From assembly GCA_030684355.1 (NCBI GenBank), contig JAUXTN010000159.1:39020-103019 (forward strand): a stretch of DNA of 64,000 bases. Direction: 5' to 3'. The notes under the pieces are model-generated. The model had not been told where the DNA came from. It did no database searches and saw nothing but the letters and a program-made list of their open reading frames with translations. The position numbers and the translations under genes are program-made. Positions 39,760-49,091 of this stretch are shown here, in pieces. Origin of the DNA: Pseudomonadota bacterium. Its GTDB lineage: Bacteria; Myxococcota_A; UBA796; SXON01. How positions within the stretch are numbered: the stretch's first letter is position 1; every line of letters starts with the position of its first letter.

Positions 39760-41937
39760 TCACTCCGGGTCCTCGCTCGTCCGGACCCGGAGACCGCGCC
39801 AGCTCCTCACGCCCTTCGTCGCCTTGAAAGGCTGGAACCCGCGTTCGCTGAGCTTCTTGCCGAACCCCTTGGGGCTGAGCTCGCGCTCGCCGTTCTCCAC
39901 GCGCCAGCCCTCGTAGGCGGCGAGCAGCACGTCCGCGCGCGACTCCTCCGCGGCGCCGACGACGCACCGGGCGGCGAGGAAGTCGCCGAAGACGTCCATC
40001 TCGTCGCGGTACGCCGCGGTCGCGTCCCGGACCTCCGAGGGGTACCCGAGGCCCTCCTTCTGCCAGGCGAGGCACCCCGCGATGGCCCAGTTGAGGATCC
40101 CCGGCAGCTCGGCGCGGAGCGCGGCGGGAAGGCCCTTGTCGCGCTCGGCCTCGGGGATGGTCACCGTGAACGGCACGAGCCGGATGCGCCGCCAGATGCC
40201 CTCGTCGCCGCCCCGGATGTTCGGCTTATGGTTCGCCGCCAGCCAGAGCTTGAAGGCCGGCATGAAGTCGAAGAACTCGCCGTACAGGAACCGGGCCGTG
40301 ATGGTGTCGCCGCCGGTCACCTGCTTCACCGTGGCCTCGGCGAGCGTGCTCCCCGCCTCCGTCTCCACCGCGGCGACCATGCGCGCGCCGGCGAGGCGGG
40401 CCAGGTCGTTGCGGGGCCCCTCGTTGCCCTCACGACGCGCCGTGAACGTCGTGAAGTCGGCCTGGAGGAAGTAGTCGCCGATGAGCCCCCGGAGCGTCTC
40501 CAGGAAGGTGCTCTTGCCGTTGGCGCCGGTGCCGTACAGCACGAGGAGCACCTGCTCGCGCACGTCGCCGGTCAGGGAGTAGCCGACAGCCCGCTGGAGG
40601 AACGCGATGAGCGCCTCGGACCCGCCCGTGACCCGTTCGAGGAACGCCAGCCACTTCGGACAGGCAGCGGCCGGGTCGAAGTCGACCGGCGCCAACTTCA
40701 TCAGGCGGTCGGCGCGGTCGTGGGGTCGGAGCTCCCCGGTGGTCAGGTCGATCGTGCCGTTCCGCACGTTGAACAGCATGGGCCTCGTCTCCAGGGCCTC
40801 GACCGCGACCGGGAGCCTCGACGTGGCGAGTTGGAGCATCCCATTCAGGCGCGCGGCGCTCTCGCTCTCCATCGCGTGCTTCACCAGCCGGTCGTGCTCG
40901 GCGGGGTCGGTGACGGTGTCGGCGGCGGCGAGCATCGCCCGGATGGTATCGCCGGCCTGCCGGAGCGCCTCACCCGAGGTGTCGCGGATGTAGCGGCGGC
41001 CATCCCACCAGATCCACGACTTCCACAGGTGGACGTACAGGAGCGCGTCACCGACCCGGTGCTCCAGCCGCTCCGCGTTGCCGAGGTCGGTGAGGTGGTG
41101 CACGAGCAACGGGTCGGTCGGGTCGTACTCGGACACCGACGCGGCGATCGCGTCGACCTCCGCCTCGTCCATCGGGGGCACACACCGTTCCTTGTTCACG
41201 GAGCGCAGCGCGACCTCGATCGCCTCCCGGCCCATCCCGCGCCGACGCATGGCGCCGGCCATCTGCACGAGCACGCCATGGCGGGCCCCCTCGGCGATCG
41301 GCCCCTCCTTGCTCGGGCTCGCGCGGCGCGAGCGGGACTTCCTCCCCTTCGGGGCGAGCATCGACGACGATAGGATGGCGTCCACATCCACGAAGCCGCC
41401 GTCGCGGAGCTCGTACCGGGCCGCCTCGTGTCGCTCCGCCGGGCAGGAGGGGACGTACCACATGCGGGCAAGGTCCTTGGCCTGGGGATCGGCATGGCGA
41501 CCGAGCGCGAGGTTCACCTCCGTCCAGACGGCCTCGTACTCGGCAGGCTTGATCGGGCGGCTCGGCACGAGGACGACCCGGAGGCAGCAGTCGTCCGGCC
41601 CGTCCTTCACGTGGCTGCTGGTGGTCGCCATCAGGTAGGCGGCCTTGGCGTCGCGCAAGGTGCTAACGATCTCGCGGGCGACCTCGGGGGGCTTGTGGTC
41701 GTAGTCGTAGACCAGGAGCGTCATTGCCTCGACGCCACGGTTCCCGCGCATCGCTCCCGCCTTGTAGACGGCCCCCGAGTAGGAGCCCGTGCCGGATTTC
41801 GAGTCGCGGACGACGTGCCGGGGCACCAGCTCCGCGAGCGGGAGCTCGACGCTCTCGGGCACCTTCGCGCGCTCGTCGCGGAAGCGCGTGGCCCGGATAC
41901 GCGACAGGCGATCGAACTCGCCGGTCACCGCGATCAT
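39760..41937 (-). CDS. Phage/plasmid primase-helicase (P4/D5 family)
   Basis: 725 aa. The N-terminal part has primase-like acidic residues (LLVYDYDHKPP) and a PriCT-type helical segment (MAGAMRRRGMGREAIEVAL). The C-terminal part is an SF3 helicase of the D5/P4 type: D5_N region (NVRNGTIDLTTGELRPHD), Walker A VLYGTGANGKSTFLE, and LWLAANHKPNIRGGDEGIWRR with the arginine finger region. A C-terminal winged helix follows (AYEGWRVENGERELSPKGF). Such proteins start and unwind replication of phages, satellites and plasmids, so this island replicates independently of the host initiator at some stage. The start overlaps the stop of the small upstream gene (ATGA). Confidence 0.92.
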   Translation of the reverse strand: MIAVTGEFDRLSRIRATRFRDERAKVPESVELPLAELVPRHVVRDSKSGTGSYSGAVYKAGAMRGNRGVEAMTLLVYDYDHKPPEVAREIVSTLRDAKAAYLMATTSSHVKDGPDDCCLRVVLVPSRPIKPAEYEAVWTEVNLALGRHADPQAKDLARMWYVPSCPAERHEAARYELRDGGFVDVDAILSSSMLAPKGRKSRSRRASPSKEGPIAEGARHGVLVQMAGAMRRRGMGREAIEVALRSVNKERCVPPMDEAEVDAIAASVSEYDPTDPLLVHHLTDLGNAERLEHRVGDALLYVHLWKSWIWWDGRRYIRDTSGEALRQAGDTIRAMLAAADTVTDPAEHDRLVKHAMESESAARLNGMLQLATSRLPVAVEALETRPMLFNVRNGTIDLTTGELRPHDRADRLMKLAPVDFDPAAACPKWLAFLERVTGGSEALIAFLQRAVGYSLTGDVREQVLLVLYGTGANGKSTFLETLRGLIGDYFLQADFTTFTARREGNEGPRNDLARLAGARMVAAVETEAGSTLAEATVKQVTGGDTITARFLYGEFFDFMPAFKLWLAANHKPNIRGGDEGIWRRIRLVPFTVTIPEAERDKGLPAALRAELPGILNWAIAGCLAWQKEGLGYPSEVRDATAAYRDEMDVFGDFLAARCVVGAAEESRADVLLAAYEGWRVENGERELSPKGFGKKLSERGFQPFKATKGVRSWRGLRVRTSEDPE

Positions 41938-42185
41938 CGTGCACCTGCTTTCGCGGCGAGCTCGCGCTTCTTCCAGGTTTGGAGCACCGAGAGAAAGCCC
42001 GCCAGGTTGCTCACGATCTCGCGCCCATCCTCCTCCGTGAGCGGGCGGGAGGTGAGGGGCTGGTAGATCTCGACGGCGCGGGCGGCGAGCTGCCGCGTGG
42101 TCTCGTCAGGTGCGCGACGGGGACGGGGGCCAGAAGCCACGAACACTCCATGTTCGTGGCGCTCCCGGGAATTCCGGCTTCCCAT
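41934..42185 (-). CDS. Small conserved mobile-element protein
   Basis: 83 aa, coupled to the primase by ATGA. The core IYQPLTSRPLTEEDGREIVS followed by NLAGFLSVLQTWKK resembles a short protein that I have seen repeatedly beside recombinases and replication genes of mobile elements, with no assigned function. A strong Shine-Dalgarno (aaggagg, minus strand, about 42206-42212) lies upstream. A perfect 10-bp inverted repeat (42136-42160) is embedded in its first codons. Confidence 0.55.
   Translation of the reverse strand: MGSRNSRERHEHGVFVASGPRPRRAPDETTRQLAARAVEIYQPLTSRPLTEEDGREIVSNLAGFLSVLQTWKKRELAAKAGAR
42136..42160. promoter_or_regulatory. Perfect 10-bp inverted repeat, possible operator
   Basis: gccacgaaca-ctcca-tgttcgtggc. 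It lies within the 5' coding part of the small gene ahead of the primase, so it could act as an operator or as an RNA hairpin controlling translation of the replication operon. Confidence 0.4.
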
Positions 42186-42224
42186 CTGGAAGCGCGGCCT
42201 CCTTTTTCCAACCGCGCCAAAGTC

Positions 42225-44369
42225 CTACGGCGAGAGCCTCCAGGTGGGGGCCTTCGCCGGTCGGTACACGACGGTCGCACCTCGGTCGATGAGTGGATCG
42301 AGATGGCGTCGGAGAGCGGGGTGCTTCGCGTCGATCGCCTTGATCGCGGCGTCGAGCGCCTTCCTCACGCTGTCCTTGGCCTTCGCCTGCTCCTTCATCT
42401 GCTCCTTGCCGGCGCCGTCGAACGCCAACACGGCCTCCAGCTCCGCCTTGGCCTCCTCGGCTCGTCGCCGGAGGTCGCTCGCGGCGAGGGCGCTCCCCAA
42501 GCCCTCCTCCTCTTCCGCGCGAGCCTCCAACGCCTCGATCTTCAGCCGCAACTCCCGCACGGCCTTGAGGTTCGGCCCAGCGGGGGCGTCACCGCCCTCC
42601 ACGACGGCGGGCACCTTCTTCTCCTCCGCTACGAGGTCAACCACCCAGAAGTCGCGCCCGGGGTCCGCCAGGAGGCGAGCGATGTAGCGCATGCCGACGC
42701 TGTCCGGCACGATCTTCGGGCGCGTGTCGCGTAGGCCAACGACCCACCCGGAACCGGCGTTGATGAAGGTGTTCTCGTCCAGGGGCTTTCCCGAGACGAT
42801 CGTGTCAGTCGCGAAGTCCTCGGCGGACTTCCGGGGCGGGGGCCCCGTCGCGGCGAGGGTGGTGCCCGACTCCATCGGCCCCTCACCAAACCGCTCCGCG
42901 CTGGCGCGCAGCCCCTCCTCGATCACCCGCACCAGGAGGAACCTCGGGTGCAGGTTGCCCCCGGTGAGGGCCGGCATCCGAGCGGCCGTCTGCCGCCCGG
43001 TCTCGGCGAGGACCATCTCCCCGTGCCGGCGGTGGAGCTCGATGATCTCCCCGAGCATGGCCTCCTGCGTGCTGTTGTTCAAGACGGCGAGCGCGGGGAG
43101 AGCGTCCCCCACCTCGCCGAATCTCGCCTCGAACTCCGCTAGGGTGGCGATCTTCCGGAACTCGCGCGCGGTCGAGACGTATCCGACGGCGAGCTTCACG
43201 TGTTGGGGATCCTCGAGGGGGTCCGCGAACAACTTGGTCTCGTACATCGAGTCCGGGTCTTCGTCCTCCAGGCCGGCCGCGCGCATCGAGAACTGGCGAT
43301 CGATGCACTGGGAGCAGACCCCGCAGGCCGGATGCATGATCGTGGAGCCGCGGATGTGGGCGCAGCTCCGAGAGTGGACCAGCATGTCGCGGGCGCCGGC
43401 GTCGCGGATGCCAGCGGCCACCTGCGCGCGCGTCGAGAACTGGAACGGGTTGTCGACGGTGAAGGGGTCGCCCGCGACGGCGGAGAGCAGCTGCTGAAAC
43501 CCAAGGAGCACCCGAGGGTGTGCGGTCCGCGTCGCTCGTGCGCCGAGGAGCTCGCCGCAGATCGGGAGGTTCAGGGCGATGATCCCGTTCTCGTGGAACC
43601 GCACCCGTCGCCGGCCGACCATCCAGGCCACGGCGCCGGCGAGCGCGGCGAAGAGGAGCGAGCGCGTCCGCTGTGTCTCTTCGCGGCTTCGCAGCGCGTC
43701 GTCGCGTCGCGTCACGTCGAGCGTGACGTGCACGGGCTCGCGGCCGGCCTTGGTCAGCATCTCGACCAGTAGCCGCTGGGTCTTCTTCATCTGGGGCGAG
43801 GATCCGTGGCTCACCAGCATGACGCGACGCTTCTGACGCACGCACTGCTCGACCGCCCCGCCGAGGCTGTCCATCCCGCCGGAGAACAGCATCACCTCCT
43901 CGATGCTCGACCAGGGTACGAAGGTCCGCCCGTTGGCCGGGGGCAGGAAGTGGAGCTCGCGTCCGTCCTCACGCGCCGCAGGGACGAAGTGGAAGACGAA
44001 CCGATCGTCGGACAAGAAGCCGAGGGTCTCCTCCAAGAGTGCGCGAACGGGAGGGTCGCTCCAGAACTCCGGCTCGGCGACGGGCACGACGAAGCGGAAG
44101 TCGCGTCGCCACGAGGCGCCGTTGTCGAGGACGTTCTCGGAGCCCCGACGGGTGCCGCAGTCGGCGCCGAGCGCGAAGGCGGCGATGCAGATCAGGTCGC
44201 GAAAGCGAGGCGGCAACGTGCCGGTCAGCGCCTTCTCCAACCCGAGGGTGTTCACCTGCATCTCGAACCACGGGCCCGCGCCGAGCCCGACGCGGAGGGC
44301 ATCGTCGGGCGCGTCGCGGTGGGTCGCGCCCGCGCAGAGGACCCAGCGAGCGTGTGCCTCGGGGGTCAG
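42225..44369 (-). CDS. QueC-like ATP-pyrophosphatase (QatC-type), last gene of the defence operon
   Basis: 714 aa if translation begins at CTG 44369, which overlaps the preceding stop (CTGA). From that codon the frame continues without ATG/GTG/TTG as plausible protein (EAHARWVLCAGATHRDAPDD, then ALRVGLGAGPWFE) until ATG 44261, which would give 678 aa. The PP-loop motif LFSGGMDSLGG (SGGMDS residues 163-168) is that of QueC and asparagine-synthetase-type adenylating enzymes. A QueC-style zinc-cysteine set follows (CAHIRG, HPACGVCSQCIDR). The C-terminal 120 residues are a long Glu/Ala/Lys helix. QueC makes preQ0 for 7-deazaguanine; QueC-like proteins in QatABCD and type IV CBASS are defence factors. 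Here it is fused by operon to a type III-like restriction system, without QatA or QatD. Confidence 0.8.
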   Translation of the reverse strand: MTPEAHARWVLCAGATHRDAPDDALRVGLGAGPWFEMQVNTLGLEKALTGTLPPRFRDLICIAAFALGADCGTRRGSENVLDNGASWRRDFRFVVPVAEPEFWSDPPVRALLEETLGFLSDDRFVFHFVPAAREDGRELHFLPPANGRTFVPWSSIEEVMLFSGGMDSLGGAVEQCVRQKRRVMLVSHGSSPQMKKTQRLLVEMLTKAGREPVHVTLDVTRRDDALRSREETQRTRSLLFAALAGAVAWMVGRRRVRFHENGIIALNLPICGELLGARATRTAHPRVLLGFQQLLSAVAGDPFTVDNPFQFSTRAQVAAGIRDAGARDMLVHSRSCAHIRGSTIMHPACGVCSQCIDRQFSMRAAGLEDEDPDSMYETKLFADPLEDPQHVKLAVGYVSTAREFRKIATLAEFEARFGEVGDALPALAVLNNSTQEAMLGEIIELHRRHGEMVLAETGRQTAARMPALTGGNLHPRFLLVRVIEEGLRASAERFGEGPMESGTTLAATGPPPRKSAEDFATDTIVSGKPLDENTFINAGSGWVVGLRDTRPKIVPDSVGMRYIARLLADPGRDFWVVDLVAEEKKVPAVVEGGDAPAGPNLKAVRELRLKIEALEARAEEEEGLGSALAASDLRRRAEEAKAELEAVLAFDGAGKEQMKEQAKAKDSVRKALDAAIKAIDAKHPALRRHLDPLIDRGATVVYRPAKAPTWRLSP

Positions 44370-45139
44370 GCTGCCCCCATCCGAAGCTCGTCGCGGAGCT
44401 TCTTCATCGCGTAGCCGACGAACCGTGCCGTGCGATCCGGGGTGAGGTCGTGCTCGAAGCGCGCCTTCGAGTACCAGCCCCCGGCGAACGTCTCCACGAT
44501 CTTCGACGCCTGGCGCGCGTGGAGGGCGACGGCATCCTGGAAGTCGCGCTGCTGGGCGGCCGTCTGGAAGCGGGCGTCGGTGCCGATGTGAAGCGGGAGC
44601 TCCCGACTCACGTAGTGGACGAGCGATCGCTCGGTGAGCCGGGCGAAGAACGTCCGTGCGAACTCGCCGAACTGGTGCTCGGTGCCAATCCGGGCGACCG
44701 CCTCCCTCGCCGCGTCGGGGTTCGGCCCGAACAACCCGGGAGCGCGTTCGAAGGTGGCAGACGCGAGCGTCTCGACCGCGGAGAGCCGTGCCATCTCCCC
44801 GAGGTCCGATCGGGGGCGCCCGAGCGACGTGACGTACTCGTCTACCGCCCGACCCACGGCGGAGGCGAGCTCTACCGCGGAGGGCTGCCCCTTCACGGAG
44901 ACCCCGACAGCCGCGAGCGCGGCGGCAAAGTCAGCGCTGCGGGCCGCGTCTGGAAGCTGCGTCAGCAGCCAGACGGTGTGGACGACGGCGGGGTCGGCGC
45001 CCGCATGGAGGAACTCCTCGGCGGCCTGGATGGTGGCGTCGGCGACTTCCGCGGGAGTGCCGTCTCCCGCGACGAGCGCGACGACCTCCCGCCACTTCTT
45101 GGTGCGCGGAAGTCCTCCACCGAGCCGGATGTGGCCCAT
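44366..45139 (-). CDS. Unknown defence-operon protein, possible QatB-like partner
   Basis: 257 aa, ATG 45139 directly abutting the preceding stop. The sequence is all-helical. The C-terminal block includes EFARTFFARLTERSLVHYVS, FQDAVALHARQASKIVETFA, GGWYSKARFEHD and YAMKKLRDELRM. It has the feel of a conserved domain paired with QueC-like proteins, in the place QatB holds before QatC, but QatB identity is not established. No enzymatic residues are recognised. The CTGA overlap with the QueC-like gene implies equimolar production and probably a complex. Confidence 0.6.
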   Translation of the reverse strand: MGHIRLGGGLPRTKKWREVVALVAGDGTPAEVADATIQAAEEFLHAGADPAVVHTVWLLTQLPDAARSADFAAALAAVGVSVKGQPSAVELASAVGRAVDEYVTSLGRPRSDLGEMARLSAVETLASATFERAPGLFGPNPDAAREAVARIGTEHQFGEFARTFFARLTERSLVHYVSRELPLHIGTDARFQTAAQQRDFQDAVALHARQASKIVETFAGGWYSKARFEHDLTPDRTARFVGYAMKKLRDELRMGAA

Positions 45140-46027
45140 CTACTTGGTGTGCCCGGCCTGCCGGCTGCCCGCGATCCAGTGGACCATCCCCGCGGTCACG
45201 GTGAGCAGCCCGAGGGCATCATGCCGATCCCACGTCGTGCGGATGGACACCTGGTCCTTCGAGTGCGCGGCGAGGCACGCCATCACGAACGCCGACCGAC
45301 GCATGATCAGGAGGCGCTCGTCCTTGGGGAGCTCGCTGGACCTGTCGATCATGGCGCGGAGGTTGGCGGTGTTCCCCGTCCCGTCCCCGAGCTCGTGTCC
45401 GAGGGCTTCGAGCACGTGACGACACGCCTCGACGGTCTTCCGGTACTGCCCGCGCTGGAACTCCTCTCGCGCCTCCCGCAGCCGCTCGACGGCCTCGGCG
45501 AGGTCTGGGTGTTTCTCGGAGTCGAGGACGGCCACCTCGAGGAGGAGGGTCTCGCGGTAGCCGATCTGCGCGAGGAGCGTGGCCCACTCGCTCTGGTTCA
45601 CGCGGAGCTGCTTCGTGTCGCGTCCGTCCTCCGACTCTCCGTTCGCCTTGCGCGTGCGCCCGATCACGGTCACCTGTAGGTCGAGGTCACCGCCGCCTCG
45701 GACGCGCTCGATGGCCTCCAGGCCGGCCGGGGGTAGGTCGAGGGCCAAGTCCCAGCCGAGGACCGGTCGCCCCTCTCCCGCCGTCGAACGCGGGATGCCG
45801 GACTCGCGATGGAGCCGCCCGACCAGGAACCAGGTGGACCCGGTCGGGTGCTTCGCGAGGACCTCGCCCCCCTCCACGTCCATCGTCAGCGCCTGTTCTC
45901 CGTTCCGAGGCCAGAACCTGAACTTCGTCGCGAACTTCAACTGGTAGAAGCCCAACCCCGGACGGCCTCCTGAGAGCTCGACACTCTCGAAGTCTGCCGC
46001 ACTGCTTCCGTGCACGGCGAAGCTCAT
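45140..46027 (-). CDS. Unknown defence-operon protein
   Basis: 295 aa, ATG 46027 overlapping the stop of the restriction helicase (ATGA). The N-terminal 170 residues are beta-rich (GFYQLKFATKFRFWPRNGE; TWFLVGRLHRESGI; LDLQVTVIGRTRKANGE). The C-terminal part is helical (REEFQRGQYRKTVEACRHVL; KDERLLIMRRSAFVMACLAA), in a pattern seen in several uncharacterised restriction-associated proteins. No membrane segment. It lies between the restriction helicase and the QueC-like pair, so it may bridge the two halves. Confidence 0.6.
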   Translation of the reverse strand: MSFAVHGSSAADFESVELSGGRPGLGFYQLKFATKFRFWPRNGEQALTMDVEGGEVLAKHPTGSTWFLVGRLHRESGIPRSTAGEGRPVLGWDLALDLPPAGLEAIERVRGGGDLDLQVTVIGRTRKANGESEDGRDTKQLRVNQSEWATLLAQIGYRETLLLEVAVLDSEKHPDLAEAVERLREAREEFQRGQYRKTVEACRHVLEALGHELGDGTGNTANLRAMIDRSSELPKDERLLIMRRSAFVMACLAAHSKDQVSIRTTWDRHDALGLLTVTAGMVHWIAGSRQAGHTK

Positions 46028-49000
46028 GTCGCCCCCTTGCTCGTCTTGGCCAACCCCTCCAGCTCCCGACCGAGCATCTGGGGGTTCCGGCACACGTGGA
46101 ACATCCAGCGGCCCATCTGCCCCCAGTTGTTGACGGCCTCGACCCACCGCTTCGCGGCCTGGTGCTTCTGGCGGTCCTGCTCGTCCTCTGCGCCCTTGAT
46201 CTCCAGGATGAGGGTGCGCCCGTCGGTGAGGCGGACGATGAAGTCCGGCTGGTACTGGTGCTGGACGTTGAAGTAGTCGTAGGGGATCACCAGGTCGAGG
46301 TGGTCGTTCCGAGCGTAGAAGGCAACGAAATCGGATGCCTCCAGGTAGAACGACGCCGACTGCTCCCACGTCTGGGTGTCGGCGACAACGTGGTCGACGT
46401 GGCTCTTGGTGGTGTCGAAGCACGGCCGCGTGGTCTTGAACGTGACCGAAGCCGTGGACGCGCGCGGCTGGAAGCGGTTCAGAAGGGGGAGGAGCGGCGG
46501 CTCACCCTCGCTCGTGTCGGGCCGGATCCCCTCGACGAGCCGCTCCACGACGAGACTGACGTAGCGCTCCAACCCGATTTCGCGGCGGTCGACTACGCCG
46601 TTCCAGTCCACGCGCCGGTCGATGAACTGCTCGACGATCCGGTAGACCTGCGGGAAAAGCTGGTGCCGCGAGGCGTATTTGAGCTTCCCGCCTGAGGCGG
46701 TGCTGGCGAGGTCGGCCACCACCCGTCGGGCGATCTCGAACTGGATCGTCTGCAGGTGGGTGCTCTCGTAGAACACCTTCCGGTCCTGCAACTCCGATGC
46801 GCCCGGCCCGTGCGCCGTGGGGGCGCCGATCTGGTAGCCGACCTGGGGCTTCACGAACACGCCCGTTGGGGTCTGGTCCGGGGTGAGGCGGAGCAGCTCC
46901 ACCTTGTCCACGTCGCAGCGGATGAGACCCTTGTTCAGCGCGAAGACGTACCCCTCGACCACCGGGAAGGACATCTCGTAGTCCTTCCGGTCGTCGCGGG
47001 CGCGCACCCACGTCGTAGGCTTGTCCTCGGGAGCGGCCGTCGTCGTCGACCGCCCCTTGAACGGGATGACGCTGAACGGGATGCCATAGACGTCGACGTA
47101 CTCGGCGCGCAACAGGCCCGTCTCCGGGTCGGGGTCGTAGTCCATCCGCCGCAGCCCGCGGCCGACGACCTGCTCGCAGAGGAGCTGGCTCCCGAACGCA
47201 CGGAGCCCGAGGATATGGGTCACGTTGTTCGCGTCCCAGCCCTCGGTGAGCATCGACACGGACACGACGCACCGGATGTGCTCGCCTGGCTCCCCCGGGC
47301 GACCGACGGTGTCCACGATGCGGCGGAGCTGCTGCGCGGCCTCGTCCCGGGTCGCCTCGGGATCGTCGCTCTCGGCGGCGGCCAGGAGCTTGCTGTCGAT
47401 CCGGAGCGTGTGGCGACGGCCGGCGGTGTTCGCGAACTCCTCGAAGACGGCGCTGGCGCCGTAAACCGTGCGCGTCTTCTTCTTCGGCTTCCCGCCGTCG
47501 TCCTCGACGTACTCCTCCTGCGTCTCCCCGCTGACGTACTCGTAGAAGAGGCGGGCGATGTCCGTGTTGTCGCAGACGACGATCAGCACCGGCGGGATGC
47601 GGCCGCGACCTGCGTCGAGGTTCTGCTCGAACCGCGACTTCCACTGGGCCGAGAGGGTGTTGAGCGCGTCCTGGGCGTCACGCCAGACCGCCTCCGGCTT
47701 CGGCTTTCCCGCGCGGCCAGGGAGCTTGTCGGCCGGCTGGAGCTTCTCCGTGATGTTGTGCCAGAGGCGGAAGTACTTCGGCTCCGGGCGCCCGGTCGTG
47801 TCGCTCACCGGGAGCCGGGGGATCTTCACGATGCCGCTCTCGATGGCGTCGACGAGGCCGAAGTCGCTGACGAGCCAGGGGAACGGTACCCCCTCGGGCT
47901 GTCCGCTGCCCGCGATGTAGAACGGCGTGGCCGAGAGGTCGGCGCACACGCGGACTCCGACGCCACGGTTGAGCCGATCGAGGCCGTCGATCCAGATCGT
48001 GGCTTCCTCGACCTCCTCCTTCGCCTCACCGCTGACCTCGGCCCCCGCGGGGGGGCGCCAGGCGTGGTGCGCCTCGTCGTTGAGGACGAGGAGCGGTCCG
48101 CGCTCGAAGGCGTCGCCAAGGACCCGCCGCGCGAACGCCTCGTCGCTCTCCTCGCCCTTGTTCACCACGGCGTAGGACTTCCCGCCTTCGACGTGGGCCC
48201 CTTCGGGCGCGAGCTTGTGCCAGTTCACCACCTGCACATGCCCCGGGCGAAGGAGCTCCCGGTACTTCGCCGGGACGATGTCGAACCGGGCGTAGTAGTT
48301 CTCCGCGTCCTCGGGGAGGAGCACCTTGAGGCGCTCGCGGACCGTCAGGTTGGGCCCAACCACGAGGACGCTTGCCGGAAAACGCTCGTCGGAAGGCATG
48401 TAGCCGCGGTTGCACAGCGTCCACGCGATGAGCATGGACATCACGACCGTCTTGCCGCTGCCCGTGGCCATCTTGGCCCCGAGCCGGCGGAGGGCTCGGC
48501 CGCCATCAGCCGGGGAGTCGAGGAGCGCGTCGAGAGGCCGAGCGTAGTGGCGGCGAGGGTCATCGAGCGACCACTCGTCCTTGGCCTCGGCCGGGAGGGT
48601 CCAACTCTGCCGTTCGAGCCGGTTCCGCACGCACGCCGGGATGCTCCCGGAGCGGTACCGACCTTGCGCGTCCGGCCGCTGGTCCAGCACGATCTCGCTG
48701 AGGAAGATGATGGTTTCGACGGCCTCACGCTGGCAGAAGAAGAGCTTCCGTCCTCGGTCGGGATGGGACCAGTGCGCGAGCAGCTCCTTCGTGACGTTAG
48801 TGGCGCCCCGGTAGCCGCCCTTCCGCCACGCCCGGATGTCCTCTCGTAGCCAGTTCACGAGGGGGAGGTCGGCGCGCTCCTCCTCGGCGAGGAGGGACGT
48901 CTGGCGGGTGCCGGTGCGGGCCGACTTGAACCAGTAGCTGGCCTCCCGTCGCCCTTCCTGGCGACTGGCTGAGCCGGTGCGAGTGTCGTACCGCCAATGA

Positions 49001-49089
49001 AGCAGCGGCTCCTGGTACGGGGAGCACAAGATGGGGTTCTCGACGGCCTGGACGGGCGCCTGGTCCGCCGGGGTGCGTGGCGTCGCCAT
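46024..49089 (-). CDS. Type III-like restriction helicase-nuclease (BPTD_3080-like)
   Basis: 1021 aa from ATG 49089, 2 nt after the methylase stop. The N-terminus NPILCSPYQEPLLHWRYD is characteristic of the BPTD_3080 restriction endonuclease family. The SF2 helicase core has Walker A KMATGSGKTVVM, NDEAHHAW (DEAH box), DLSATPFY (motif III), and C-terminal motifs SMLTEGWDANNV and EQVVGRGLRR. A PD-(D/E)XK nuclease ends the protein: QPDFIVRLTDGRTLILEIKG (D, E-x-K). It translocates on DNA and cuts unmodified sites, with specificity from the neighbouring methylase. All motifs are intact. Confidence 0.92.
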   Translation of the reverse strand: MATPRTPADQAPVQAVENPILCSPYQEPLLHWRYDTRTGSASRQEGRREASYWFKSARTGTRQTSLLAEEERADLPLVNWLREDIRAWRKGGYRGATNVTKELLAHWSHPDRGRKLFFCQREAVETIIFLSEIVLDQRPDAQGRYRSGSIPACVRNRLERQSWTLPAEAKDEWSLDDPRRHYARPLDALLDSPADGGRALRRLGAKMATGSGKTVVMSMLIAWTLCNRGYMPSDERFPASVLVVGPNLTVRERLKVLLPEDAENYYARFDIVPAKYRELLRPGHVQVVNWHKLAPEGAHVEGGKSYAVVNKGEESDEAFARRVLGDAFERGPLLVLNDEAHHAWRPPAGAEVSGEAKEEVEEATIWIDGLDRLNRGVGVRVCADLSATPFYIAGSGQPEGVPFPWLVSDFGLVDAIESGIVKIPRLPVSDTTGRPEPKYFRLWHNITEKLQPADKLPGRAGKPKPEAVWRDAQDALNTLSAQWKSRFEQNLDAGRGRIPPVLIVVCDNTDIARLFYEYVSGETQEEYVEDDGGKPKKKTRTVYGASAVFEEFANTAGRRHTLRIDSKLLAAAESDDPEATRDEAAQQLRRIVDTVGRPGEPGEHIRCVVSVSMLTEGWDANNVTHILGLRAFGSQLLCEQVVGRGLRRMDYDPDPETGLLRAEYVDVYGIPFSVIPFKGRSTTTAAPEDKPTTWVRARDDRKDYEMSFPVVEGYVFALNKGLIRCDVDKVELLRLTPDQTPTGVFVKPQVGYQIGAPTAHGPGASELQDRKVFYESTHLQTIQFEIARRVVADLASTASGGKLKYASRHQLFPQVYRIVEQFIDRRVDWNGVVDRREIGLERYVSLVVERLVEGIRPDTSEGEPPLLPLLNRFQPRASTASVTFKTTRPCFDTTKSHVDHVVADTQTWEQSASFYLEASDFVAFYARNDHLDLVIPYDYFNVQHQYQPDFIVRLTDGRTLILEIKGAEDEQDRQKHQAAKRWVEAVNNWGQMGRWMFHVCRNPQMLGRELEGLAKTSKGAT

Positions 49090-49091
49090 GC

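Noticed and set aside
42225..45139. Complete QatABCD system
   Set aside because: No QatA-type ATPase or TatD-like nuclease is found nearby; only the QueC-like protein and one possible partner are present.
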